The notes under the pieces: generated by a model
Databases searched by the model: none
What the model saw: only the letters and a program-made list of their open reading frames with translations
What the model was told of the DNA's origin: nothing
Assembly (NCBI RefSeq): GCF_050436995.1
Contig: NC_134753.1
Location: 11,718,001-11,782,000, forward strand
Length of the DNA: 64,000 nucleotides
Origin: Anticarsia gemmatalis
Lineage: Eukaryota > Arthropoda > Insecta > Lepidoptera > Erebidae
Direction of reading: 5' to 3'
Made by a program: the position numbers and the translations under genes
Shown here: in pieces, positions 1 to 12,000 of the stretch
Layout of the letters: every line of letters starts with the position of its first letter
How positions within the stretch are numbered: position 1 is the stretch's first letter

Positions 1-2907
1 GCAATAATCAAACCAGCTATTTTGCAATGTTAATTTAGAAATAGTTCATTTGAATGGACTCCATTCCCAAATTATAGATATCCGTACTAAAATGTTGATT
101 CTAAAGTGTCTATAAAGTTTTCACGAATTAATTTTAGATCTGATTTTTATGTAATTTAGCAAAGACAATAAAAACCCACTGATTTTCCCAAATTACATGC
201 AAAAATATTCGCGGGAGTCGGCGATTCAGTCAGAAAATGGGCTACAATGTTTGGTAAAAATGTATTTATTCCAAACAATACACTAATAGAATCAATCTCA
301 TACGACATATTTATTTTTGAAACTTATACTGACTTGAATTAAAAAGAAATCAATCTTCAATCAATACAAAAAGGATGCGTCGTAATATTTACGAAAGTTA
401 TTGGCTTAAGTTCACCTAAGCGTCTAAAATTACCTGAAAAATGAAACGCAGATGAAGTCGCGCGAGTTGACTGATTTGGTCAATAATTTCGGCTTTATTT
501 CAATAAACTGCTGACCGATCGTTCAATATTTACTCCCGATATGAATTATGCAACTCATTAAGCTTGTTATTAATATGGCAAAAAGCGTGCGGACGCGGAA
601 CTGTTTTCAATGTAATGAAATAATATTTTTGTTGGGCAAATTGCTTATTATATTCGCCGAATATTCTGTAGCGGAAGTTATTGTTATTTGTTATTGATTT
701 TTCGGTGTTTGTTGTGTTAATACGAGTTTAAGCTTATTGGTGTTGAATTACTCAATTAATAGGTACATTACGCGACGCATAATATTCAGATTATACGCAG
801 TTTTGCGCTGCAGTACATTGGCTCAAATAGAGTTTTAAAAATCACTTTACAACTAGCTCACGTTGATTCTAAAGTATTTTAAATAAATTTATAACTCTTG
901 CGGCATTGTACGGCATGTTTCATTCAAATTCGTTATAAATCGCGGTCTCAAAATTTTCACCCAAAAATTTTAACCGGAAAATATTTCGTTTACAACAATA
1001 GTTATCACACTCTCCCCTCAGAGACAGAGATACCGTCAATAATAAAACATCTGCACAAAGAAAACTGAAACGCTTCACCAGCGATTTCCACCACCTTAGG
1101 GTTGCGGCAGATGTGATTTATGTCCAATACTTATTCAATACAGTACGACAATTCCCCCGCGCGTCTATTCCCGCTTGACGCGATAAATCTCAGCCGCAAA
1201 CTCGCGCGACAAAAATATCATTATAATTTACATAGAAATAAAAACCGCGTGTGCGTTGCATCGAAATGCGCTGTGTTTCACCGCGTTTTGCCGCATTTCA
1301 ACCCCTATTTTGCCAGGTTTTGCCGCGGTCTGTTTAGGGCTGTCCGTAAACAGTTTTAATTAAAAGTAGAACGTATGTTAGTTTTGGTGAAATATTTTTG
1401 GCGCGTGTTGAAATTCCGGTTTCACATTTTAGGGATTAAATTAAACGAATGTAGTTGTTACTGTAATGAAAATGCATTGTTAGTAGTAATGGTCGGGATA
1501 TGTGAGTTTCGAAACCAATATTTATTACGACGCGGCTGTTTTAGACTAACAACATCGTGTCATATTACTAGTAATAAATCTAGATATTTGCTTGTTTATC
1601 TAACATGAACGAATACATATTTTGATTCATACATTTCAGCAGAAAAAACTTACTAACTGTATGATACAATAGAATGTGACAACTACCGCGAACACGCATG
1701 TTACCTTGGAATGTCTGACGTTTTTACGCAGGTTACACTGGCCGTAGTCGCGGGCTAATAGCAGGGGCACACGAAAGCTTAAAAGTTATCATTACTAACT
1801 TATCTTCATAAAAAGCAATTAAATATATTTTGAATTCATCTGCATTCTACATATTCCTGTTAACATCGTCTACGACACAAGTAGTTCAAATCAAAACAAC
1901 AGAGAAATTATTAGAAACTTAACACAGAAGCTCATCTCACACGTCGCGTCAAACAAGACCGAACAAAGCCAAAATTAACCGAACTCCCAACAATGCTCGA
2001 GAGCAAACACGAAGCATCTTCACAATTCAGTTACAACTGAAAGTCCAACATCTTCAATCCTTTGTTCCCATCTCTGAGCAGATATGACAGCCTGGTACAT
2101 GTAATAAGCCCAAATGCTATTGTTTAAATTGTGGTTGGATGTCTAGCTGTGTCTGGTAGCGGCACGTGTTACAATGGAATCTCGCTTTCTATTGTCTATC
2201 AGATTTGGTTTTGGATTCTAGTTGTTTTCGTTTTTTTTTGATAATTTGGTGTGTAATTTTAACATGTTCTTTGTGAACAGCAACCAATAAAGCACAGCAT
2301 AATACTCATTGCGTCCCGTCTGTTGAATAGTACCCTGCTCCAAGAATGAGGAAAAATGCAGGGTAGGGACTTCGCAAACTATAGAGAACTCTCAGGCATA
2401 AAAGGCTTTTTCTTAAAAAGTCAAACATTTGATCATGCGATTTGTATTTTTTTACGCAAACGTTTAGAAGTCGTTAAAGAATTTTGAAAAAGTCCATCCA
2501 ACCTAAAACACACATGACATGACAAAATTAGTAACAAACACTTCTTAGCAACTTCGACAAATAACAGACTCTCGAATCCAATCACAGTATCTATCTAAAA
2601 CACGTAATTGGAGACAAAGCAGAGACGCGACCGCCCCAGTTAATCCTTGCGCAGTACAGCCACAATCTGACAGCGGCCAGTGAGCACTGCCTAAAGGATC
2701 TTAGCAGCAAACGTACGAATGTGAATTGTTGCTGCAGGGGATTGTGGCCTGAGGTTTACAGACGTCTGTAAGCGTTTTGTTGATAATATTTGTTAATTAA
2801 ATGTTAATAAATGTTATATTGTATTTGTAATATCTCTCGTGTATCTTTGCATAAGATGAGGTTAAAATAAAAAAAAAAAAATTATCTTTTTAAAATTTAA
2901 AAACATT
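1..2907. other. Non-genic AT-rich stretch, nothing assigned
   Basis: I see no supported gene here. The frames at 1120-1359 and 1375-1608 are under 80 codons, have no splice context and no recognisable motif. A GC-richer patch at about 1130-1360 with many CG dinucleotides stands out from its surroundings and could be a conserved non-coding element, but nothing in the sequence proves it. The stretch ends where a SINE tail fragment begins. Confidence 0.5.
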
Positions 2908-3118
2908 CCAATGTGCGTATTGGAAATAATTTTACTTGTTATAATGGTGAAGGAAAACATTGTGATGCAACTTTGCGTACCTGAGAGTTCTTTTACATAG
3001 TTCTTGAAGGAATAAAAAGTCCCTAATCTCCACTTGGCTAGTGCGGTGGACTCAAGGTTTATAACCGCTACCATTATAGGAGTAGACTTTTGCCCAGCAG
3101 TGGGACAGTAATGGGTTA
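2908..3118 (+). repeat. 5'-truncated tRNA-derived SINE (family T1) fragment
   Basis: This stretch matches the body and tail of the full copy at 41424-41740. It starts at the segment after the tRNA head, continues through GTGAAGGAAAACAT, and ends in CCCAGCAGTGGGACA followed by ATGGGTTA. The tRNA-like head with the A and B boxes is missing. It is clearly diverged from the full copies, so it is an old insertion. Confidence 0.75.
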
Positions 3119-3460
3119 AACCTTAAAAAAAAGTTAATCAAATTAATTATTCATCACCAATTATGTAATAAGTGCGATCGCTGCATGGTTTTGTTTACAT
3201 TATCACAAAACAGTGTTCTGTATCTTATTTTCAGTTTCTTTATTTTTATAAGAAGGTAAGATGAGTTTCTTTATTTACTAGCTTGGAGAAGGTTCTTCAT
3301 CCTTGTCACAGCGGCGTTATAAGTAGTAAACAAGTTTATGATCGTGATCCTATTATTATTTAGATTAGTTAGAATCTCGATATCGTTGCATTTTATATTA
3401 TTATCAGCTGCAGAAGAAGTGATATACAAAGAAAATTTCAATCATATTTTTTACTTTTTT

Positions 3461-3540
3461 AACCCGTTACTGTCCCACTGCTGGGCAAGGGCCTTCCGAA
3501 CGAGGGAGGGGTTAGGCCTTGAGTCCACTACTACTACTAA
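3461..3540 (-). repeat. SINE T1 tail fragment
   Basis: Read on the minus strand this is only the 3' end of family T1: the segment GACTCAAGGCC, the GGGAGG-like stretch and the final CAGCAGTGGGACAGTAACGG. It is cut off at a short (CTA)n run around 3525-3540. The orientation is opposite to the fragment 350 bp to its left. Confidence 0.7.
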
Positions 3541-4011
3541 TTATAATATCTCTATACAGTCATCAGCAAAGGCGTTTGTCATATTAGAAAAATCTTTATT
3601 CTGTGTGTTCGCTAAAACAACAAAAGCGTTTTGTTGAGTTTACAATTTATTGTTCACGATGATTAAGTGCATTTTACTGTGTACGCGAAAATGGATTTTT
3701 GTTTATAAAAAATGGAAAAAATTGTGAAACTGATCCGAGATTTATTAGCTTCAATTTTGACAGCCCTGCGCAAATCCAAGGGCTGCTACGTATGCTGTAG
3801 CAATTTAATATTAAATTATTACGAAATATCTTGTGTTTCTCAACTTTATGTAGATTAAATAATCTGATTAAAAGAGTCGTAACCCAATTTCAAGATATAG
3901 TCTAGTGTCAAAAAAAAGCCTCATCCTAACTAATAAATCAATTTATTACTTTTGGAATTTAAATAAAGCATACATAACATGTATAATTTTCTTCTTTTTT
4001 ACAATGTCGGT

Positions 4012-4080
4012 TCAAAGCTCCGCCAACTCTTCCCTCCATCGGTGACGATCCTCAACCATTTTCTGCCAGATATGAATGTA
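4012..4080 (-). pseudogene. Possible C-terminal remnant of a LINE reverse transcriptase
   Basis: On the minus strand about 20 codons read WQKMVEDRHRWREELAEL and end at a stop (4012-4014). A Trp/Arg-rich stretch of this kind shortly before the stop resembles the last residues of some insect non-LTR retrotransposon ORF2 proteins; that comparison is from memory. The frame is closed just upstream by a stop at about 4081, so nothing else of the protein survives. The match is short and chance cannot be excluded. Confidence 0.25.
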
Positions 4081-4149
4081 TTATACGAATTGATTTTAAT
4101 TTTCGTTGTTATCGTACACAAGTGCGTGGAACAAGAATCTTGGGTCTAT

Positions 4150-4194
4150 TCCAGTGTTTTGTTCAATGTCTTATACATTGAACAAAACACTGGA
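4150..4194. repeat. Perfect 20-bp inverted repeat with 5-nt loop
   Basis: The arms are fully complementary: the left arm begins TCCAGTGTTTTG and the right arm ends CAAAACACTGGA. They are separated only by CTTAT. A transcript from either strand would fold into a 20-bp hairpin. It could be a tiny MITE or a snap-back left by double-strand-break repair. No family was recognised. Confidence 0.85.
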
Positions 4195-4674
4195 TTTCTC
4201 TTTTATTATTTGTGAGGTAAATATTTATGTTCAATGGATTCCAGTCACATGCATTGTTACATTTTGTATGTGATTGTGTATGTTGCAATGAATTCTTGGC
4301 AACCAATATCTTTACATTGTGGTGCTTGTTAAATATTCTATACAACGCATCTGTTGCAGTTCGTGTATTAAACAGATATTTTAATCTGTCCATTATCTGT
4401 CCGCATTGATTTTGAATACGCATTTGATATATTTTGTCAATGATATTTATCTTTTCATTTCTCAAACAATAGTATGTTTCCAGTTAGTTTTGATATTTAG
4501 TTGCTTGTATGATCTATTGAGAAGACAATGCATAAGTACAACCGGCCATTATTAATTCCTAGATCCGATTTTGGGATATTTGAAATTAAATTTCTCTTTT
4601 TTTGAGTTTTGGATAACGCTTTTGAAAAAGCCATTGAGATTGGTCCATAATGAATAGTCCATATCTTATCTTAT

Positions 4675-5343
4675 CCTCTCGAGCGCCCCAACGTCAGAAT
4701 TCAAATATACCGTTAAGCGTCCGGGCCAAAATTGGCGCGCGAAATTGAATTGGCGGTTGGCGTTTAAGCGTCGATTCCGTCATATTTTAATACTAACACC
4801 CTAGACATACCTTATATATTTGAAATCTACATAAAATTTGCTATAGATTAAAACAATAAACTACAAATAATATTTGATAGTGCTAGCACAATAGTCGGTT
4901 TAATCTGAATATTGTGTGCTTTAGGCATGTGTTTGAAGAAAGTCTAATAAATATTTTTAGGCAAAAAAAATAATATGACGAAAGGTCTTATCGTGTAGTT
5001 AATGAATAATGACATTAAAATCCAACTGTAAAATATACTCAAATCTTTAAAATTAGTTAAAAAAAGTATTTACAATATTGGTCATAAAGGAACATGTCGT
5101 TGGGTCAGATGTTGTTTATGGTGCTCTCTGGCCTATATCAACCACTTATTCAAGTGTGTGCATTAGATCGTCGTCTCGTTTCATCAGCTTCAATGTTAAA
5201 TATGTTTGAAAAGGATAAAGATAGTTTTAGTATTTCTTTTCTACGTTTTTTAAATGTAAGATCGTTTTGCCGTACCACGGTGGCGGGGCGCTTGACGGGG
5301 GTAGCACATTCAACCGTGACACGGTGGCCGGGCGCTTGAGAGG
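4675..5343. mobile_element. Candidate non-autonomous DNA transposon with compound inverted ends
   Basis: The left end starts CCTCTCGAGCGCCCC and the right end finishes GGGCGCTTGAGAGG, which are inverted relatives. A second inverted pair lies just inside: CCGTTAAGCGTCCGGGCCA on the left (from about 4712) and a TGGCGGGGCGCTTGACGG-type motif on the right (5281-5299). The ends are therefore built from two related GC-rich motifs. The same four bases, TTAT, flank both sides (4671-4674 and 5344-5347), consistent with a 4-bp target duplication. The interior is AT-rich and codes for nothing I recognise; the 81-codon frame running into the right end at 5094-5339 is probably chance. Confidence 0.5.
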
Positions 5344-8300
5344 TTATCTGTATTAAACATTTTAAAAAAAAGTCTGTAAGATAAAAAAATAATATTTTCG
5401 ATGTTCAAAGAATGATTGTTAGTATTTTTCGTATCTTTTCTTATTCTAAAATCAGGATTCTTGATTCCACTGACAGTGGTTATAAGAGTACATGTTTGCC
5501 AGCCCTATATCCCCGCGAATTGGGGTACAACGGGAATATGGTATTTCTCATTTCCTCTCAGTGGCGGAATTCCTTCTGTACATTTATTTTTATTCGTATT
5601 TGTATTCGTTTCCTGTAACGCAGTATATTTCTCACGACGTTTCTATTCGCTTTCCGTCAGGGGGTTCCGTTTATTTTTGTGTATACTTGTTTTCGTGTAG
5701 ATTCTCATATTTTTACCTTAAAAAAATCTGCAGTTCTGTGTTAAAACAACACCATTCATAGTATATAAATAAAGCTTAAGTTTAGAGTATTATGGGGCTT
5801 GCATATCCGAAAAGTAAAAAAATATGTTAAAAAATCTGTTGCCGCTACTTTTCCAAACTGGTTAGTGTGCTTTAATTAACAATGTATGATCGTATAAATA
5901 TTAATTTGTTCTGTATCGGTGCCAAACTGATGAACAGTGTTGAACTAACGACCAATTCTTTGACTGGCTGAAAATACTTAACATATTAAAAATATACACT
6001 TTTATATTGTAATAAAGTAATATTGTAGTAAAATTTTAAACCTTCCACCTAGTTTCACTGAAACAAAGTCTCAGGTGCCTCGGTAAAGTTCTTTTGACAG
6101 AAAACCCCAGTGGTTTTACCTTTTAGACCAGAGGTTAAAATTATCCCACATCACCCTTGATCTTTGAACACTTAAAAACTGCATTACCCACCTTTATAAA
6201 TCAAGTTTTATTTAATATAAAGCTATACATTACACTTATGAATAGCACGTGTAAATCTGGTGCACGTGTCGCGCACTAAATCTGTTGGGAATAAAAAAGG
6301 GAGCGAAGTTGCCGTAAAGCATGTGGAAACTCCACTTTATGGGGACATAAGGCGGGGTGCACAATATTCCTACACTTGTGCACGTGTGTGATGTCAGTTG
6401 GGAGATACTATCAGTAGTTGAAGGGTTGAAAGATTGGTGGTATTTGGTTCTTTTGAGAAAAATATTCGTTCTTGGTTTGTAGAATAAAAAAGCTGTAGCC
6501 GAGCCGTTACAGCCTTGTACTAAACCGACGATAATTAATAATGTCTTATTAAGTTTTCGCTTAAATTTAATGCCGACTGTAATCTCGATTGAAATCAATT
6601 TCATAACACTTCTCTGTTCTACATAAATATTACGTCCGCTTCTTATTACCTTTCGTTTACCCATTTTTAATAGTATTTATAATTATATAATAATTGTGTC
6701 AGACGAAAATGCAAATACTCATCTTCAATTTTTACAGCAGTTTATGTTTATGACGATATCTTCTTTTATCATCATCATCACTTACTAACAAAAAGGAGTC
6801 TGTTCTAACAATATTTTTTACAAAATACTTTACTACCCTATTTCCCCACAATACACTATTAATATAATACCACTCATAACCAGTATCATTAAGCTAAACG
6901 TACAAACAGCCGATGAAAGAGCTTCTATCTATTGTCTTCGTAATACTAAAATCGCGAGCACCCTTTGCCAAAAGTTTTCCATCAGCAGACAATACAAATA
7001 TCATATGTTAGACATGTTTAGGGTCGGTCCTTGCTAACGTAAATAGTCGCCAAGTTATAGGCTAACAGACGTTTGAAATAAACCTACTTTTACCAAGTAC
7101 ATCAGTGCCTCGCCTTTTCTAAAAATCAGCTTGTTGAATTTCACCGAAAAGTTTATTACAGTTTTAACGTACATATAATAATAACTTTTACCAGGAACCT
7201 TTAGGTACCTTAAATTCTAAAAATCACTTAGTTGATTATCATACAAACTTTTATTTGACGTATAATAAGAACAAACAACATACACAGTTTAGTTTTGCCC
7301 CCAGAAATTCACCTTATTTTGTCCCCGGGGTATAATATGTCATAATGTCGTTGTTATCTTAGTCGAATTAGCTCTATTGACGATAATTAACGACAAACAG
7401 GAACAATAATCACTAACTACATAAAGAAGAATATCTAGCCTAAGGTATACAAAGCAATAGTATTACAACGATAGGTTATTGAAAATGGCTTCTATGCCGA
7501 ATATTGAACCAATATGTTAAATCGATCTCAGTTTCAATGAACTTCAATGACAGTCGTTAAGACGAGTAAGTGCCTTGAACTATCTAGACAACTGTAACTG
7601 GACAGGTCCTAAACAGGTCATCTATCCTTTAGAATGCGAAGTCTGACAGTGCCCTTCTCCTCTCCCTAGCAATAACAACAAAAAATCCTTAACATTATAA
7701 TTACAAAGGCAATTTTGTCTGTACGTTATGCCTTCATAGCAATACACGATAGCATATGAGTACTTAAAAATAAAGCTAGGAAAACTGGAGAAAAGTTCAT
7801 TATTTAAAACACCAGCCGTGTTGCACAGTATTACAATATTATAGACAGCGGTTGTCTAACACTTAAAAATGTTTAAGGTTCTTTTACATATATACTTTTC
7901 CGTCCCTTTTTCGTTCTGCAACCGAAATTAACACTCAAAAACTCCCAAAAAACCTGCATACATTTAACAGAATACACTCACAACTTACACCAAGCCCGAA
8001 AAGTTGGAAAAAAGGTCCGATCTCCGACAAAAGGAGCATCCTCCACACAACAATGCTATGATCTGTCTAATGAAGAGTTTTGTACACAAAGGGACGCCCA
8101 ACTCTTTTATTAATACCTCATGTTATGAGCTCCGTGTGTTGGGGAAAGCTGTCGTTTTAAACGTATGATGTAAAGTTGTGTAGTCAGGGGATTATGAGTT
8201 TGTACATGAATTATAATATTAGAAAACCACTAAGGCTGCGTTTTTATTAGATGTTCGAGGAAGTGGAGCGTTACGAGAGGAAAAATCCCATTAGGTTTGC

Positions 8301-8801
8301 TTTAGAACACAGCGCGTTCAAGCACGTCTTATTTTATTAGTGGATTTTTGCTGTGGCTAATAAGCGTATAGCTGTGACAAAATCTGAGACTGCCTGACAA
8401 ATTCCTGTGATTATCGAGATAATTCTATGTTGGTCTACCTACATTTTAGCGAAACAAAATTATTTTCTGATCAGAATCTGAATTTGAACCAGCCATTAGA
8501 TAAGCACATGTCAAGTCATCTTGCAAGCCTAGTTGTAAAACGATTAGCAAAGGCAATGTGTGGGTAATAATTATATACGATTCTATGATAGAAGAATAAC
8601 TCAAAAAGTAATTAACACTCCTCATGACTATATCACGAGTGTCCTAAATGAGAAACGTGTAGAGGCTTAATATACTTTTAATCTTTATTGTAGTTATAAA
8701 GATTGGTCTGCAATAACGAAATTTAAGAAAACTTTAAGCATACCATAAGTTTTTAAGGATCGTAGAAAGTTTCGTCCTTTGGTCTCAACTCTCCTCCTTG
8801 T
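5344..8801. other. Non-genic stretch, no element recognised
   Basis: Three overlapping frames at 5412-5761 come from a pyrimidine-rich stretch that happens to lack stops and look unreal. A 142-codon minus-strand frame at 6236-6664 has no recognisable domain, no splice or promoter context and no support from its neighbours. Around 6240-6380 the sequence is GC-richer, with a repeated GTGCACGTGT-like E-box motif, which may mark a regulatory element. Confidence 0.4.
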
Positions 8802-9034
8802 CGTCTTCTTCTCATCGTATGGTTAGTGGTCAACATAGTGTCAAAGTTGTTCACTTGGCTAAACGATTGTTATCTTAATTGACAACAACCAGGACCGACT
8901 TTTTACGTGCCTTTTGAAGCACTGAAACGCCCAGTTCAAATACCACTATGCGGTCACCCATCTATGGAATGACCGCGCCAAGGTTCGCTTAACCCACAGA
9001 TCGTTTACCGGCCGTTGAGCGCAACTGGCTCTGG
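8802..9034 (-). mobile_element. 5S-rRNA-derived SINE, family A, with 9-bp target duplication
   Basis: On the minus strand the head carries the 5S-like motifs CGATCTGTGGGTTAAGC, GGCGCGGTCATTCC and GATGGGTGACCGC (complement at 8950-8962), in the order and spacing of the 5S internal control region. The tail ends in ACCACTAACCATACGA and a GAAGAAG-type run. CCTCCTTGT flanks both sides (8793-8801 and 9035-9043), which is a clean target-site duplication. A 160-codon frame on the same strand at 8946-9428 runs through the element and is not a gene. Confidence 0.85.
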
Positions 9035-9043
9035 CCTCCTTGT

Positions 9044-12000
9044 AAAAAATCGTGATTCTCTCGGAGGATAGGTTAAATAATATCCATGCCTCTAGCATAC
9101 CCCTACGAGTCCCTGTATATAGCTCTTTCGAAAATATAACACACCTGTGTCCTAACAAAATGCAAACACATGACCATACAAACAAACGTAACATTTCATC
9201 CATTTGACGTGGCACATACGTTGCCGGCATCGCACGCGTCGTTCGCAATTTTTCACATAAAACATTCACATTGCGTGAGTGAATGTATCTGACGAACTTA
9301 CATTGCACTGTTATGTATGAAAGGGGGGGGGGTGGAAAGAGGGGTTGTATGAACTTCCAGGGGTTTAATATGGTGTCGTTTACGGTAGTTGTGTAGTTCG
9401 GCAACATGTGTGTGAAATGTCTGATCAAAGTGATTGTGGTGGAACTGTATGTAAACTTTTGAAGCTAATATGCTTTGGTACAAGAATTAACGAGAGATAT
9501 GGTAACCAATATCGTACGTGTAGGAATATGCCATTAATTTATCTAATGTAAAATCGTTTGTCTTTTCGCGGCCAAACTACTCAGTCATTGAAGGCAATGT
9601 GATAGATTATACCCCAGACAAGGACATAATGTACTAGTATTTCAACATAAGCAATGCAGATGGAACCGCAGTCATGAGCTCCAACCATTATTCAAGTAAA
9701 CTACAAAAAGCCATTGCAAGAACTTCATCACTTAAACTGAAAATATTTTAGAAGTTCCAATAAAATTCACAAGCTAAAATAAAACGGACTACATCACTCA
9801 ATTCTAATACAATTCAGTATCGTAACATAAAAGCCACTTTACAACAGAAACCAATACAAAATCGATAGCCGTCTCAAACTAAAAACGCGTATCGAATACT
9901 TAAACAATGTCTACGATAGCAGCTGGCGTCGCGACCAGTTTAAATAATCCCAAGCAGCCAAAGGAAAAATCAACTGTGCCCTGTCATACGACTGAAAAGC
10001 GCGCTTGAACGCTGTTTGATAGTTCTAAAGCCTTCCTTTATATTTATTGCCATCATTTTACCAAACAATACTAGCTACCCAAACTTAATACCACAATAAA
10101 ATAAACAAAAACAATCCGTTACACAACGGAATAAAGTCCACTTTCCGCTGTGTAACAATTTCGAGAAAGCAAAAAACTTTTTTCGTGTTTGGCCGGTTGC
10201 CACCGTTGCCCAGCTGAAAAATAAAAGGTGGTAAAGTTGAAATGTTTTGAATTCGGTAACTCTTAGCGTGAAAGCTACTGGACAGCATTTAAATGTAGCC
10301 CTCACTTTGTTATAACCATTCATATTTAACAAAGCGAGAATTCGAATGTTTTTTTATTGGGAAAACCGTTTTGTTTGCTTCATAGTAAAATCGGGGTGAA
10401 AATATGAGAAACGTTTTCAACACACATTCAATTATAAAACCTGTATCAAAAAAAATCATGTGTCTGAAAATACACGAAATATTTTTTTTTTTGAGCGAGC
10501 TCAATCACTTAGTGATTTCCGATTATTTCGTTATGTACTTAATACGATACTCAATTGATATATTTTTATGCTCAATGGAAAAAAAAAATCAATTGATTTA
10601 GAAATAAGCACAAAATTCATTAAAAAAAAGTGGAGTACAGTCACATGTTTTACATACCATTAAGAAAAACGTAAAAAACACATTTGTTTACAAATACTGT
10701 ACAAAGAAGCGTCAAGTGAAAACTAATTCCATCATAATTTTTCATAAACACCAATCGTCAAAATTCATACACAAATCCATTTCCCTGTCATACTTATTCG
10801 TTACTACTGAATTTGCTCTAAGAAATAACTGTTTATTTTAATTTAAGTGCACTTTGGTTTAACGTTGCTCCTTTAATTTTATTTTAAGGAAGCCTTTGAA
10901 GCCTCAGCCTTGGACCGGCGTTATTCCCTTTTATTTTCAATCTCGCCTTCGAAAAGGTTTGGAAAGTATTGCTTCATTATGTTGCGATGTTATCATAAAT
11001 TTAGCTTCAGCATTGAACTTGGCTTTATACAACTTTTTTTTTGTAATAACAATCTATTCGATACCGCTGTTGTAAATACGAAAGTTAATATGTCTGTTGT
11101 TTATTCACGAAATCACTAAACAGGTATAGATGACATTTGACAGTGTGATAACTAGAACCGTGAAATACGAAAGGTACCTTTTCTGAAAAAAAACTGACTC
11201 GCCAGCTAAACCTAGTTACATTAAATACAAAATACTTTTCGTCCGTCCTTCGGTTTTAGTGCCGTCTATTCGCTGTATTGTTTCCTTGCTTCTTTTATAG
11301 AGCTCTATAAAAGAGACCAAAAATATGAAAATAAACAAAACATTTGAACAATAAACAAACCGTAACGTATAAAAGTCCACGTACAGAAGCAATGGAATGG
11401 CTAACGTAATTTTTTTACTTATCTTATCGCGCCCAAAATATACTGTCCTTACAAAGAATTTATTGAAGCCGGCCGGCAAAAGCCGTGCACCATGGGGGCA
11501 CTACCCTAACACATCCCTGATCAAAATCACGAAGGCAAAACCGTTTTTGCCGCCATTCACGAGCATTATGACGTAATGAATTAAAAATGTAACAATGTAA
11601 TGGTTTAAATGTTTTATGACTATTAATTGTATGTGATTTCTAGTGGAAATGTCACGCGATTCGTGTTCACGTTGCTGTTGAGTTGGTGGCTGCTTTAGTG
11701 GTTATTTTGTTTGGTAATTAGGAAGTTTGGAGTTATTTGCTTTCATGATTGCTTAAGCAGAGTAGAAGAAATGCCGGTAAAGTGTAATTTTATAGCAAAC
11801 AAAAACATAATTATATTCAAAACTAAAAAAACGTATTTTAGAGTTCATAGTCTTTCCAAATAATTTAACAAAATTGATAGAAATGTGAATATAACTTACA
11901 TGTCAATGGTGTCTGTTAGAGACTATGACGTTAATACCATACAATTTACTACTAACGGAGCAAAATAGAACACCATTGACAACAAAGAACTAAAGATAAA

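Noticed and set aside
4163..4465. 100-codon minus-strand frame
   Set aside because: It runs into the perfect hairpin at 4150-4194 and has no motif; probably chance.
5412..5761. Three overlapping open frames
   Set aside because: A pyrimidine-rich strand lacks stops in all frames, and the hydrophobic products reflect base composition.
6236..6664. 142-codon minus-strand open frame
   Set aside because: No recognisable domain, no splice or promoter context and no supporting neighbours. Isolated frames of this length can arise by chance in 64 kb.
8946..9428. 160-codon minus-strand open frame
   Set aside because: Much of it overlaps the 5S-derived SINE, so it is a chance frame through a retroposon.
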